A stretch of 64,000 bases of DNA, from NCBI GenBank assembly GCA_020161505.1, contig JAIUNY010000002.1, positions 124,001 to 188,000 on the forward strand, read 5' to 3'. The position numbers and the translations under genes were made by a program. Shown piece after piece: positions 33,145-41,986 of this stretch (position 1 is the first letter of the stretch; every line of letters starts with the position of its first letter). This DNA is from Armatimonadota bacterium (GTDB lineage: Bacteria; Armatimonadota; Fimbriimonadia; Fimbriimonadales; Fimbriimonadaceae). The notes below the pieces were generated by a model. It was given only the letters and a program-made list of their open reading frames with translations. It made no database searches and had not been told where the DNA came from.

Positions 33145-34068
33145 TCATTCGTCTCTCCCTAGCCCAAGGGCCTCGCGCAAGGTGTCAATCAAGGTGCCTG
33201 CTACCGTATCCTGGCTCAGTTCCCACACCATGATGCCGGCCAGTTTCTGCTCTTTCGCATAGGCGACTTTCTCCCTCAACGTCGGTTGATCGTTGAAAAA
33301 GAAGTCTCCGGCTCGATTTCCTTGGCGAGTGGTGTCGCCCAGGAGATCCCGAGCCGACTTAGCCTCGTCGAACTTTTCGATGTTTCGACCATAAAACGGC
33401 ACGCCCAGCGCGATCTTATCTTTCGGCACGCCCTTGAACGAGACTGCCTCGACATCCCGCACCGCTTGCTCTTTTGTCGAATGCTCGCGCGGATGATCGT
33501 AACTCATCAGGTGGAGCCGATCGAGGGCGAATACCAGCTCGGGTGGAAATTCCTGCCAGGCTGCCATCGCCGCCGTCACCAGCTTCTCTTTGCCAATCGC
33601 CCGCTTGATCGACCGAGCCAGCGCCGCATAGTCACGGGCTTCCTTGGCATCCTTAGGGTGCTCCCAGTCCAGATCGATTCCGTCGAGCTGGTACTTCTCT
33701 ACCCACCCCTTCACTTCACGGGCAAACTTCTCGCGCTTGCCCACATCCGCGCTCACGCTCGCAAAACCGGAACTCCGCTCCCAGCCACCAATCGCGAGGA
33801 GAAGCCGGAAGCCATGCACCTTGCGCTTTTCGACAAGATGATTCATCACGGGCTCGGGCAGATCCTTGGACTCAATCCGGCCCTCCCTGGTCGGTTCGAC
33901 CGAAAAGGCGATCACATCTGTGACGCTGGCATACGCCTTCTCGGGCACCTGCTCATACGACCAAGCCGGAACATATCCGACCAACACCGGGGAATCCGCC
34001 GCCGGGCCCGCTCCGAGCAGAGCCAAACCAGCCGCCAAAGAGGCCAACATGGCCCCATTTTTCCACAA
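33145..34068 (-). CDS. Secreted GH18 family glycoside hydrolase (chitinase-like)
   Basis: 307 aa. A signal peptide is seen at about 1-24 (hydrophobic LASLAAGLALLGAGPAA). The GH18 TIM-barrel catalytic motif is intact: DGIDLDWE at about 129-136, with E136 as the acid. YDHPREHS and the final MVWELSQD match the later strands. Related small GH18 enzymes act on chitin or peptidoglycan-derived GlcNAc polymers, and spore-cortex relatives exist; there is no chitin-binding module here. It is the first gene of the segment splitting the ribosomal cluster. A start at 34050 is also possible. Confidence 0.87.
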   Translation of the reverse strand: MWKNGAMLASLAAGLALLGAGPAADSPVLVGYVPAWSYEQVPEKAYASVTDVIAFSVEPTREGRIESKDLPEPVMNHLVEKRKVHGFRLLLAIGGWERSSGFASVSADVGKREKFAREVKGWVEKYQLDGIDLDWEHPKDAKEARDYAALARSIKRAIGKEKLVTAAMAAWQEFPPELVFALDRLHLMSYDHPREHSTKEQAVRDVEAVSFKGVPKDKIALGVPFYGRNIEKFDEAKSARDLLGDTTRQGNRAGDFFFNDQPTLREKVAYAKEQKLAGIMVWELSQDTVAGTLIDTLREALGLGRDE

Positions 34069-34225
34069 TCAATCCCCAACCGTTGATAAACCAACTCTTT
34101 CGCGCAAGAAATTGTCTTGGCCTTACTCATATCATCATGTAGGATGTTCGCAGGTCAAAAGTCCCTGGTAGCTTTGCGGGCACGCCCCCGCAACGCACGG
34201 GCCGCGACCGGGAGGATTTTTTATC

Positions 34226-34699
34226 ATGGACTCCACCTTGGTGGCTCTTTTTGTTCTCGGTGTTGGATCGGGTATCGCGCTTGGCGCGGCACTCGCCTGG
34301 CTGATTGCGCGAAGCTCGCAGAAGAAACAAGCGACCTCGCCGATCCGAGCGCAACCAGACCCTCTTCTCATTGCCCTACGCGACGAAAACCGACGACTCT
34401 CCGACCTCATCCTTCAAGCCCAAACGCAGATTGCTGCGCTTGAGAAGCCTAAGGCACCCTCTCTGGCTGATGACTTCACCCAGATCACCGGGATTGGGCC
34501 GGTCTTCGCCAGAAGGCTTCGTGAGCAGGGAATCCGCACCTTCGCCGATTTGGCACGAATGGAGGAATCTCAAATCGAACAAATTGTGAAGCCCGTTTCT
34601 TGGAAGCCCGTTGATCTCACCCAGTGGCGACGCGACGCCGCCCACCTTGCCGCAACTGAGAATCAACCCTCACCCCAACTCACCCTGCTTACCTCCTGA
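34226..34699 (+). CDS. Membrane-anchored helix-hairpin-helix protein
   Basis: 157 aa. One N-terminal membrane helix (about 5-28) is followed by a short coiled-coil-prone region (RDENRRLSDLILQAQTQIAALE). A helix-hairpin-helix domain comes next (about 85-135: DDFTQITGIGPVFARRLREQGIRTFADLARM). The domain resembles those appended to ribosomal L21/L17-type or DUF4332 proteins and may bind nucleic acid or another protein. The membrane anchor with a cytoplasmic HhH is common in uncharacterised bacterial proteins. A terminator follows. Confidence 0.75.
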   Translation: MDSTLVALFVLGVGSGIALGAALAWLIARSSQKKQATSPIRAQPDPLLIALRDENRRLSDLILQAQTQIAALEKPKAPSLADDFTQITGIGPVFARRLREQGIRTFADLARMEESQIEQIVKPVSWKPVDLTQWRRDAAHLAATENQPSPQLTLLTS

Positions 34700-34760
34700 C
34701 CTTCATTCACTCATCCCAGCCCGCCTGGCCCGTGCTCCTCGGGTTGGAGAGGCACAAAGA

Positions 34761-34810
34761 AACCGCCCCACGGCTCGGATCTCCCAGCCATCGGGGCGGT
34801 TCTTGTTTTT
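34761..34810 (+). terminator. Rho-independent terminator after HhH gene
   Basis: Arms AACCGCCCC (34761-34769) and GGGGCGGTT (34793-34801), with an inner GGCT/AGCC helix, followed by CTTGTTTTT. It lies between convergent genes. Confidence 0.8.
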
Positions 34811-34820
34811 GAAGTCGCGT

Positions 34821-36254
34821 TCAGACGCGGGCGGGAACCTTGGCCGTCAGAATGCGGATCACGTCTTCGGCCGAGTAGCGTTCCTGACCCTTCGGGCAGA
34901 ACTCCTCCAGATCCACCAGCCGATCGCCCGCCGTGACGAGCACAGGCTCAACATAGCCATCTTTGCGGACCTGAGGGATGCTGACCGTGGACATCAGACC
35001 GTTGCAGACGCACTTGCGCCCACATGTCTCCTTGAGGTCGCCACCCTTTCTGACGAAGTCATCTATCGGCTCACTCGCGCATCGGTAGCCGATCTTGCCG
35101 TCTTCCATCTTATAGGCCGACCTAAGGTAGCCCAGATCGCAAATCCGGTTTCGCTTTTCGTAAACGGCATCATTGGACATCGACTCACCCAGCTGAACGA
35201 CTTTGAACGGGAATCCGGTCGGGCTGGCCAGGGGATCGGTGAAGACTTCGAGCTCCTTGTTTTGAGCTGCTTTGATGATGCGATCCTTGAGGTCGCGGTT
35301 GATGCCGCTCTCGTTGCAGAAAGCGAAAGCTGTCCCGACTTGGATGCCAGCGGCACCTTCGCTGAGGGCTTCCTCCAGCTTGCCCGGCTGACCCCAGGAA
35401 CCGGCAAGCCAAAATGGCACGCCCAGTTCACGGAAGGCAGCAAGATCGGCCTCATCGCGCGGGCCGTAAATCGGCTCACCCTTTTCGCTCAGAGTCATCG
35501 CACCACGCGGTGGAGCGTTGTGACCGCCCGCCGTCCAGCCCTCAATTATGAAACCATCGACCTTGCCGCTTGCCTTTTTCGCCAAATTGAGGGCGAGGCT
35601 GGCACTGCTGACGATCGCGAGAAACTTCGGGCGGATGAGTTCGCTGAGACCCTTTGGCAGATAGCGCGAAGGATCGAATACGTTTTCGTAAACCTCACCC
35701 GAATCAGCGCCTTCGACGTCGATTCGCAGGTTGGTGACTTCCAGCTTAGAAAGCTTATCGAGCGCACCGGGGATGGCCCGGGGAATGCCGGCGCCCATGA
35801 GCACATAGTCGACACCCGCCAGCATCGCGCCGAAGAGTGACGGCAACGTGGGAAGTTGAATCTTGGTGAGAAGATTCACCCCCACCACGCCCTGGTGACC
35901 GCGCTTGGCCAGCCAGACTTCGCAGAAATTGCCGACCACGGTGAGATCCAAAATCGGCGTGCCGGGATCAATTGCGTGGAGAGGCTTGCTGATGTAGGGC
36001 TTATCCGCCGGCTTCCCGCCGGGGACAAAGTAGCGATCCAATATCTTTTGAGCGATTTCTTGGATCGGAAAAGCGGCAAGGGCTTCTCGAACCGAGCCAC
36101 ACGGATCGCCATCCTGCAAGCGGCGTACGAGCACCGTGTCGACCCCGGTTCCGGAGACAACACCCATCTGTCCTAGCTGCGAAACGGTGCGAGCCAGGTT
36201 CCAATCGGACACAGCGACACCCATGCCGCCCTGAATAATGCGCGGAAGATTCAT
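34821..36254 (-). CDS. Nitronate monooxygenase-like FMN-dependent enzyme
   Basis: This 477-aa TIM-barrel protein belongs to the 2-nitropropane dioxygenase/FabK superfamily. It starts PRIIQGGMGVAVSDWNLA and has GVNLLTK, VDYVLMGAGIP and EGWTAGGHNAPPRG, then GIQVGTAFAFC for the FMN phosphate. It is longer than typical nitronate monooxygenases because of a Cys-containing C-terminal domain (CGRKCVCNG and EEFCPKGQERY). The substrate cannot be fixed; PfaD-like or enoyl reductase roles are alternatives. It lies in the segment inserted in the ribosomal cluster. Confidence 0.82.
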   Translation of the reverse strand: MNLPRIIQGGMGVAVSDWNLARTVSQLGQMGVVSGTGVDTVLVRRLQDGDPCGSVREALAAFPIQEIAQKILDRYFVPGGKPADKPYISKPLHAIDPGTPILDLTVVGNFCEVWLAKRGHQGVVGVNLLTKIQLPTLPSLFGAMLAGVDYVLMGAGIPRAIPGALDKLSKLEVTNLRIDVEGADSGEVYENVFDPSRYLPKGLSELIRPKFLAIVSSASLALNLAKKASGKVDGFIIEGWTAGGHNAPPRGAMTLSEKGEPIYGPRDEADLAAFRELGVPFWLAGSWGQPGKLEEALSEGAAGIQVGTAFAFCNESGINRDLKDRIIKAAQNKELEVFTDPLASPTGFPFKVVQLGESMSNDAVYEKRNRICDLGYLRSAYKMEDGKIGYRCASEPIDDFVRKGGDLKETCGRKCVCNGLMSTVSIPQVRKDGYVEPVLVTAGDRLVDLEEFCPKGQERYSAEDVIRILTAKVPARV

Positions 36255-36427
36255 TGTCGGTTCTCTTCTCTTCCTCCATCATGACGTATTCCGGCCCGCC
36301 GATGCGCCCGATTCATGAGGCTCTGAAGCGAAAGAACAAGGATTCCTGGGGAAAGTTGCTGAGAATGAACCGAAATACCTGTCTTGGGCACTCCCATTGG
36401 GTTCGTCTACATTTTTTTCGTTTTTAG

Positions 36428-36457
36428 TAGACATCTCTACATGTACGTGCGTATACT
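36428..36457 (+). promoter_or_regulatory. Promoter of the radical-SAM-like gene
   Basis: TAGACA (36428-36433) and TATACT (36452-36457) with 18-nt spacing. The -10 ends only 6 nt before ATG 36464, so transcription should begin at or next to the start codon. Confidence 0.6.
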
Positions 36458-36463
36458 ATTTTC

Positions 36464-37126
36464 ATGCAGTTCGCTCTCGACTTTGGAAATACGCCGTTCC
36501 GCCCGGCTCCACGGGCCAGAGTTGCACCCAGTTCATCTCGGCCGGCCGCCGGGCTCCCGGTCGCCGGGGTCACCCCGACCACCCGTATCCGGACAGTCCC
36601 CGCTCATCGGGCCCGCAAGGAGTTTGCTCCTCGTGCTGAGGGCACCTTCTTCCTATCCTTGCGTGAATCCAACGCCGGTGAGCGTTATCTGCCTCGGCTC
36701 TCGGTCGATGGATGCGAGAAGGCCCTTCAAGAGCTTGCCCAGGCATCCCGAGATACCGACATCCACATCGTGACCAAGGATGCGCAAGTCAGTCAGCTGA
36801 TTTCTGGGCTGGGTCGATTTGAGTCCGCCGAAGTCACGATGCAGATTGCCAGCGATGATGAGTCCGCTCTGGCCGAGTTTGAGCCTGGCCATTCGCGATA
36901 TGCTCAGAGGGTCGAAGCGGTTCGACGGCTCGTCGACGCCGGAATCAAGGTGACCGTGGAAGTGGATTCTCGGGTGAAGTGGCGCGATGCCGAGTCATTC
37001 GCGCGGGCCCTCGTACGTGCGGGAGCAGGTGCCTACTGTATCAATGGGCCGGAAAATCCTCTGACTTCTGTGTTCGAGGTGGCCTGGCGCGAGGTCAAGT
37101 TTGCCGGACGTCGGTACTTGGCGTAG
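36464..37126 (+). CDS. Hypothetical protein resembling the C-terminal half of SplB-like radical SAM proteins
   Basis: 220 aa. The first 60 residues are Pro/Arg/Ala-rich and look disordered. The rest reads like half a radical SAM TIM barrel: IHIVTKDAQVSQLISGL, VTMQIASDDESALAEFEPGHSRYAQRVEAVRRLVDAGIKVTVEVDS. The E-P-x5-R-x3-R-LxxAGI run is typical of SplB/photolyase-like radical SAM proteins. The CxxxCxxC cluster motif is missing entirely, so it cannot be a standard radical SAM enzyme. It may be a truncated relic or a repurposed fold. Expression seems likely given the good promoter. Confidence 0.6.
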   Translation: MQFALDFGNTPFRPAPRARVAPSSSRPAAGLPVAGVTPTTRIRTVPAHRARKEFAPRAEGTFFLSLRESNAGERYLPRLSVDGCEKALQELAQASRDTDIHIVTKDAQVSQLISGLGRFESAEVTMQIASDDESALAEFEPGHSRYAQRVEAVRRLVDAGIKVTVEVDSRVKWRDAESFARALVRAGAGAYCINGPENPLTSVFEVAWREVKFAGRRYLA

Positions 37127-37140
37127 GGGAATCCGTGCGT

Positions 37141-37431
37141 TCAGTCTGAACCGATTTCAAATCGGAACGAGATGATTTCGATTGAGTCCTCTTCTCGATT
37201 GACGAGATAGAACAAGTGCCCGTAAAATTGGCCCTCGTTTAAGAGGTGCGAGATCGGTCTTCGATAGGATCCCGATGGCTTCTCGGCGAGAATCGCCAGA
37301 ACAATTCCGTTCGGCTTTTCGAAAACTTCGATGAGTTTTTGCAGCGCCCGAAACTCATCCTGACGCCACGTACTGTTGGACAGGATGTTGTATTGAATGC
37401 GAAACTCCGCTCCAAACTTCACGGTTGCCAT
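37141..37431 (-). CDS. Small protein downstream of Panacea antitoxin, candidate toxin
   Basis: A 96-aa protein I do not recognise as a named family. It follows the Panacea-domain gene by 39 nt on the same strand, the usual position for a PanT toxin. The C-terminal FYGHLFYLVNREEDSIEIISFRFE has the hydrophobic strand pattern often seen in small RelE/ParE-type toxins, but catalytic residues cannot be assigned. Local base composition is more AT-rich than neighbouring ribosomal genes, which suggests acquisition. The toxin role is inferred from context. Confidence 0.55.
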   Translation of the reverse strand: MATVKFGAEFRIQYNILSNSTWRQDEFRALQKLIEVFEKPNGIVLAILAEKPSGSYRRPISHLLNEGQFYGHLFYLVNREEDSIEIISFRFEIGSD

Positions 37432-37470
37432 AAACTATGCCCGGATCCTTATTCGCTCGGCGATGACGAG

Positions 37471-37950
37471 CTAGCTGAGCAACTCTGGTCGACCGAAGCG
37501 ATAAGGGTACCTTAACAATTCTGGCTGAATCAGATTTCCGCGCTCAGTCAGTAACCAGGCCGGAAGTTCATGCGTAATCTCGCTGAGCTCTCTCCAACTC
37601 GCAATTCCGAAACGATGAATCGTCTGCTTGACGACCATCTCCCGGCTCTCATTGAGATCGAGATTCGGTGATCTGTCATCACTTGGTGTGAAGACAATAT
37701 ATTCGCCGTCGCGACTAAAATCCCCTGCGGATGCAAAGCCTTGAAGCAGTTCCTCAATTCCAGATGGAACGGGCCCATTCTCTTCTGCAAGATAGCTCAG
37801 GCCAGTGAGCGTCTCACCTTCCCCAACTAAGTCATGACTGCATGCGGCGACGTCGATCAGGAACAGCAACTTCACCAGCTTCTGCCAATGCAGCCGCTTA
37901 TCCTCGGACTTAGAGAGGACATATGCCGATATCGATCGTGCCGTATTCAT
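37471..37950 (-). CDS. Panacea-domain (DUF4065-like) antitoxin
   Basis: 159 aa. The N-terminal helices MNTARSISAYVLSK, LHWQKLVKLLFLIDVAACSHDL and the SYLAEENGPVPSGIEELLQGF segment match the Panacea/SocA-like fold, where the K-L-x-K-L-x-Y/F and GPV motifs are most conserved. Panacea proteins neutralise many unrelated toxins by direct binding. A small ORF lies just downstream and would be the toxin. The gene lies between infA and the GH18/NMO segment, inside the broken ribosomal cluster. Confidence 0.72.
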   Translation of the reverse strand: MNTARSISAYVLSKSEDKRLHWQKLVKLLFLIDVAACSHDLVGEGETLTGLSYLAEENGPVPSGIEELLQGFASAGDFSRDGEYIVFTPSDDRSPNLDLNESREMVVKQTIHRFGIASWRELSEITHELPAWLLTERGNLIQPELLRYPYRFGRPELLS

Positions 37951-38025
37951 CGCAGATTCTTCTTAGTATTGGTAGTGAAACAGTGAAGAGGATCCTCGCG
38001 TGCTCCGGGTGAACAAGAATGAGCC

Positions 38026-38313
38026 TTAATTCCGGTGCCGATAGACAATACGGCATCGCTCAAGATCGTACGGAGAAAACTCCACGCGAACCTTGTCGCC
38101 AGTCAGGATCTTGATCCAGTGCTTGCGCATCTTGCCGCTGACGTAGGCCAGGACTTCGTCGCCGGTGTCATCCAGCTTCACGCGAAAGAGTGCGTTCGGC
38201 AGGTTCTCAACGACCGTGCCTTCGAGTTCAATGCCCTCTTCCTTCGTGGGTTCGGCTGTCTTCTTCTTGAAGTTGCCGCCTCGTCCGCCGCTGTATCCGC
38301 CTCGTCTCGCCAT
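38026..38313 (-). CDS. infA: Translation initiation factor IF-1 with N-terminal extension
   Basis: 95 aa. The S1/OB fold starts near residue 27 ([20 protein letters not shown]) and ends [16 protein letters not shown]. Ordinary IF-1 is about 72 aa; here about 22 extra residues rich in Gly, Arg and Lys ([18 protein letters not shown]) precede it. ATG 38313 is used; TTG 38328 would add five residues. It ends the rpsN-to-infA block, whereas rpmJ normally follows directly. Confidence 0.92.
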   Translation of the reverse strand: MARRGGYSGGRGGNFKKKTAEPTKEEGIELEGTVVENLPNALFRVKLDDTGDEVLAYVSGKMRKHWIKILTGDKVRVEFSPYDLERCRIVYRHRN

Positions 38314-38336
38314 AATTTGCTCGTCCAAGCCTGGGC

Positions 38337-39110
38337 TTAGTCTTCTTCCGTGGTGAGAATCACCGGGCCAGAAGCCGTTACTGCCACTGTGTGCTCGAAA
38401 TGTGCGCTTAGTTTACCGTCTGCAGTGACAACCGTCCAGTCATCGTCCAGAGTAGCCACCCGGTGGGTGCCCTCGTTCACCATCGGTTCAATACAAAAAG
38501 TCATCCCAGCCTTGAGCATTGGCCCCTGCTTGGCCTTGCCGAAGTTGGGCACGCTGGGTGCCTCGTGCAGGTTCTGACCGATCCCGTGACCGACCAATTC
38601 CCGCACAACTCCATAACCGTTGCGTTCGACGTAGGCCTGAATGGTTGCTGAAATGTCCCCGATCCGATTCCCTGGTCGAGCTTTGGCAATCCCCTGCATC
38701 AAGGATTCTCGGGTCACGTTCATCAGCCTCTGCGCCGCCGCCGAGACCTCGCCCGCGCCAAATGTCCAAGCCGAATCGGCATGCCAGCCATCGAGAATCA
38801 CGCCAAAATCGAGCTTCACCAAGTCCCCTGGCTGCACCACTTCGTCACCAGGAATCCCGTGAACCACGACTTCGTTCAACCCGATGCAGGCCGATGCGGG
38901 AAATGCAGGACGCCCAGGAGCCGCGCCGTAGCCCAGGAAGCTCGGAATCCCGCCTTTCTCGCGGATCGCTTTTTCGGCGATCGTATCGAGTTCGCGCAAC
39001 GTCGTCTTGCCCGGCTCGATCGCACCACTCGTGATGCGCATCGCCCGAGCCAACACTCGCCCCGCCTCGCGCATTTTCGCGATTTCAGAATCTTTCTTGA
39101 GAACAATCAT
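38337..39110 (-). CDS. map: Type I methionine aminopeptidase
   Basis: 257 aa. This di-metal enzyme removes initiator Met after deformylation. Family motifs are [20 protein letters not shown] with the two metal Asp, [18 protein letters not shown] with a metal His, [12 protein letters not shown], and a final FEHTVAVT. It overlaps adk by 4 nt. Position between adk and infA is the standard spc order. Confidence 0.97.
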   Translation of the reverse strand: MIVLKKDSEIAKMREAGRVLARAMRITSGAIEPGKTTLRELDTIAEKAIREKGGIPSFLGYGAAPGRPAFPASACIGLNEVVVHGIPGDEVVQPGDLVKLDFGVILDGWHADSAWTFGAGEVSAAAQRLMNVTRESLMQGIAKARPGNRIGDISATIQAYVERNGYGVVRELVGHGIGQNLHEAPSVPNFGKAKQGPMLKAGMTFCIEPMVNEGTHRVATLDDDWTVVTADGKLSAHFEHTVAVTASGPVILTTEED

Positions 39111-39760
39111 CGACCCAGGTGCTCCATGATCTGTCGGTAAACATCCTCGGGATCCTTGCTGGCATCCACGTGGAGGGCGAGTCGCTTGGACTCATAGTGA
39201 TCGACCACTGGCTTCGTGTTTTCCCAAAACACCCGCAGTCGCTCGCGAATCGTGTCTGGATTGTCATCCTCACGCACCAGGAGAGGACTGTTGCACTTGT
39301 CGCAGAAGCCTTCTCGCTTCGGTGGCTTATTGAAGCGATGGTAGATCTCCCCGCAGCGGGTGCAGCCGATTCGTCCGCTGAGTCGGTGAACGACAATTTC
39401 TTCGTCCACCTCAAGCGAAACCACCACGTCGAGGTGAATCTCTTCCTTTTCGAGCTCTTCGTCCAAGGCCTCGGCCTGTCGAACCGTTCGGGGGAATCCA
39501 TCGAGAATGAAGCCTTTGCGTCGCACCTCATCGCTCCGCAGCCGCTTCAGCATCATCTGAATCGTGACGCCGTTCGGGACGAGTTCGCCGCGATCAATGT
39601 AGCTTTTGGCCAACTGACCAAGATCGGTCTCCGCGTCGATTTCCGCGCGGAAAATCACGCCGGAAGCAAGCGGATGGGCACCCGTTCGCGTCTCAATGAG
39701 CTGCGATTGGGTGCCCTTTCCCACTCCGGGCGGACCAACCAGAATCAGTCGGACCGACAC
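39107..39760 (-). CDS. adk: Adenylate kinase, zinc-LID type
   Basis: 217 aa. The P-loop is GPPGVGKGTQ (about 9-18). LID residues include RIGCTRCGEIYHRF and EGFCDKCNSP, giving four cysteines (C-x2-C, C-x2-C) that bind structural zinc. DGFPRTVRQAEAL is the AMP-site motif. It catalyses ATP + AMP to 2 ADP. It lies between secY and map. Confidence 0.97.
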   Translation of the reverse strand: MSVRLILVGPPGVGKGTQSQLIETRTGAHPLASGVIFRAEIDAETDLGQLAKSYIDRGELVPNGVTIQMMLKRLRSDEVRRKGFILDGFPRTVRQAEALDEELEKEEIHLDVVVSLEVDEEIVVHRLSGRIGCTRCGEIYHRFNKPPKREGFCDKCNSPLLVREDDNPDTIRERLRVFWENTKPVVDHYESKRLALHVDASKDPEDVYRQIMEHLGR

Positions 39761-39765
39761 CAGAG

Positions 39766-41121
39766 TTATCCTTCGTATTGCTTCGTGATCAGGTTCGCCT
39801 CGATCTGGCGCATTGTCTCAAGGGCAACGCTGACCATGATGAGAAGCGACGTGCCGGCAATCAAGCCAATGCTCGTGATGTTCGCAATCAACGGCATGAT
39901 GAACTGTGTCATTGCCGCCAGAGCCAAGAAGACGGAACCAATGAACGTCACCCGCGAAATCACTCCGTTGAGGAAGTCCCGCGTTTGGCGTCCCGGTCGA
40001 ATGCCTTGGATGTAGCTTCCACCTCGTTTCAGGTTGTCGGCGATGTCATCCACGTTGTAGGTGAGCGCCGTCCAAAAGTAGGTGAAGAAGAAGATCATGC
40101 CGGTGTAAACCAGCAGGCCAACATATCCTTCCCAACGAGTGAAGTTCGGCGACAAGAATCGCTCGATCGTCATCAGAGTCTGGTGGATTGCGCTTCCCGG
40201 AGGGAACGCTGCCGCAAACTGGCTCGGAAGATAGATCAGAGTGATTGCGAAGATGATGGGAATCACGCCCGCCATCGAGACCGCAATCGGCAAGTAGCTG
40301 ACTTGGCCACCCACTTGCCGTGTGCCGAAGTTCCGCCTCATGTGCTGAATCGGAATCCGGCGCTGAGCCACCGTGAAGAGCACGATGAGCCAGGTAGTCG
40401 CAAAGAACATCACGCCAAGCAGCGCGGCGCGCCACCAAGCAATGGTTCCGTTCGCCACTGACTTACCAACGACGTCGAGCACGCCAGGCAGCGCGATGAC
40501 GATACCAGCGAAGATCAGCATGGAGATTCCGTTGCCGATCCCTCGTTCGCTGACTTGTTCGCCCAGCCACAGGAGCATCATCGAACCGGAAAGCCAGAAA
40601 AGGACAATCCACGTTCGGTCGAACATGTCGAGGCTACCCGTGACTTGCGGGCCCATCAGGTTCAGCAAACCAACGCCTTGGAAGAGGCCAATCGCAATCG
40701 TCAAGAAGCGCGTGCGCTTGTTCTGCTGACGCTTGGCATATTCGCCACCTTCTTTCATCTCCTCCTTCCACTTGGGGTTACCCAGAGTGAGAACCTGGAG
40801 GATGATGCTGGAAACAATGTAGGGTCCAAGACCAAGCGCAAAGATGGAGACGCGCTTAAACGCGCCTCCACCAATGGCATTGATCATGGAGAAGAATTGG
40901 TTGCCTTCGAGCAACTTGGTCAAAGCGGATGGGTTGATGCCATGGATCGGAACCGGGACATGAACACCGATGACGTAGACGAGGAAGATCGCGAGGATGA
41001 ACTGGAGTCGTCCTCGGAGATCAGAATCCGCCCACGCGAGGCGCAAGGTATCGAACAGGTTCATCCGGAGACCTTTGTCGCCGGCGCCACTGCGCTTCGC
41101 CGCTTGACCGGGGAAGCTCAC
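39766..41121 (-). CDS. secY: Preprotein translocase subunit SecY
   Basis: 451 aa from a GTG that overlaps the rplO stop (GTGA). A start at ATG 41064 ([19 protein letters not shown]) would match the usual SecY N-terminus better. Ten membrane helices are apparent, with the plug-proximal [27 protein letters not shown] and [14 protein letters not shown] motifs. It forms the SecYEG channel. Confidence 0.96.
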   Translation of the reverse strand: MSFPGQAAKRSGAGDKGLRMNLFDTLRLAWADSDLRGRLQFILAIFLVYVIGVHVPVPIHGINPSALTKLLEGNQFFSMINAIGGGAFKRVSIFALGLGPYIVSSIILQVLTLGNPKWKEEMKEGGEYAKRQQNKRTRFLTIAIGLFQGVGLLNLMGPQVTGSLDMFDRTWIVLFWLSGSMMLLWLGEQVSERGIGNGISMLIFAGIVIALPGVLDVVGKSVANGTIAWWRAALLGVMFFATTWLIVLFTVAQRRIPIQHMRRNFGTRQVGGQVSYLPIAVSMAGVIPIIFAITLIYLPSQFAAAFPPGSAIHQTLMTIERFLSPNFTRWEGYVGLLVYTGMIFFFTYFWTALTYNVDDIADNLKRGGSYIQGIRPGRQTRDFLNGVISRVTFIGSVFLALAAMTQFIMPLIANITSIGLIAGTSLLIMVSVALETMRQIEANLITKQYEG

Positions 41122-41558
41122 AGCGTGACGACCTCTCCGCCAGCCGCCGAGATCTTCTCAGCTGCTTGCTTGCTGAACTTGTGTGCCTTCACCGTCAGCT
41201 TCTTCGAGACTTCACCAAAGGCAAGCACCTTCACGCCATCCTTCAGCTGGCTGATGATGCCAGATTCCAGAAGCTTCTCCGGAGTGACTTCGTCGCCTGC
41301 TTTGAACAGGTTCTCGAGGTCATCCAGGTTGATGATGCTGTATTCCTTGTGGTTGATGTTTCGGAAGCCGCGCTTCACCGGGAGTCGGCGGTGGATAGGG
41401 GTTTGGCCACCTTCGAACCATGCCGGGATTTGGCGTCGAGCCTTTTGGCCCTTGGTTCCACGAGTGGCAGTTTTGCCCTTTCCGCTACCGATACCACGGG
41501 CGACACGTCGCTTGCGCTTGGTCGAACCAGGATTCGGGGTCAGATCGTTCAGATTCAT
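41118..41558 (-). CDS. rplO: 50S ribosomal protein L15
   Basis: 146 aa. [41 protein letters not shown] is the canonical N-terminal extension of L15, followed by [18 protein letters not shown]. It overlaps rpmD upstream by 4 nt and secY downstream. Confidence 0.97.
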   Translation of the reverse strand: MNLNDLTPNPGSTKRKRRVARGIGSGKGKTATRGTKGQKARRQIPAWFEGGQTPIHRRLPVKRGFRNINHKEYSIINLDDLENLFKAGDEVTPEKLLESGIISQLKDGVKVLAFGEVSKKLTVKAHKFSKQAAEKISAAGGEVVTL

Positions 41559-41986
41559 TCAGAAGCCTCCTCGGCTTTCTTCTTGCGGGTGGCCTTCGGC
41601 TTGGCCGGGGCCTCCTCGGTCGTGGCCTTGGCGGCCTTGGTCGCCTTCGGAGCCTTCTCGGCCTTCGGCTTGGCTTCCTTCACGGTTTCCGTCTTCTTCG
41701 AAGCAACCTTCACAGCTGCCTTCGGTTTCTCCGGAGCCGCGCCGGATGCCTTGGCCGCGCGCTTCTCAGCCGCAGCCTTGCCATCTTGGCGACGTCGAAC
41801 CTTCTCCACACCATCGACTTCTTCCACCTTCAGCACGTGCTTGATCGCATGGATCATGCCGCGCGTGGAGGCCGTGTCTTCGAAGATGTTGGATTGGCCG
41901 ATCTTGCGCAGTCCGAGAGCCGCCGCAGTGCGTCGGTTCTTCGGAACGTTGCCGATCAGACTCTTGACCAGAGTGACTTTAAGCAT
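41555..41986 (-). CDS. rpmD: 50S ribosomal protein L30 with long Lys/Ala-rich tail
   Basis: 143 aa from ATG 41986 ([30 protein letters not shown]). The first 60 or so residues are ordinary L30. About 80 residues of low-complexity Lys/Ala/Glu/Pro follow (repeats of KAAK, KPKA and similar), unlike standard L30 at about 60 aa. The start overlaps the end of rpsE by 8 nt. The tail resembles histone-like basic tails and is likely disordered. Confidence 0.93.
   Translation of the reverse strand: MLKVTLVKSLIGNVPKNRRTAAALGLRKIGQSNIFEDTASTRGMIHAIKHVLKVEEVDGVEKVRRRQDGKAAAEKRAAKASGAAPEKPKAAVKVASKKTETVKEAKPKAEKAPKATKAAKATTEEAPAKPKATRKKKAEEASE

Noticed and set aside
36255-36463. Attachment site or IS end at the edge of the inserted segment
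   Set aside because: No terminal inverted repeats, target duplication or integrase/transposase remnants were seen at this or the other junctions.
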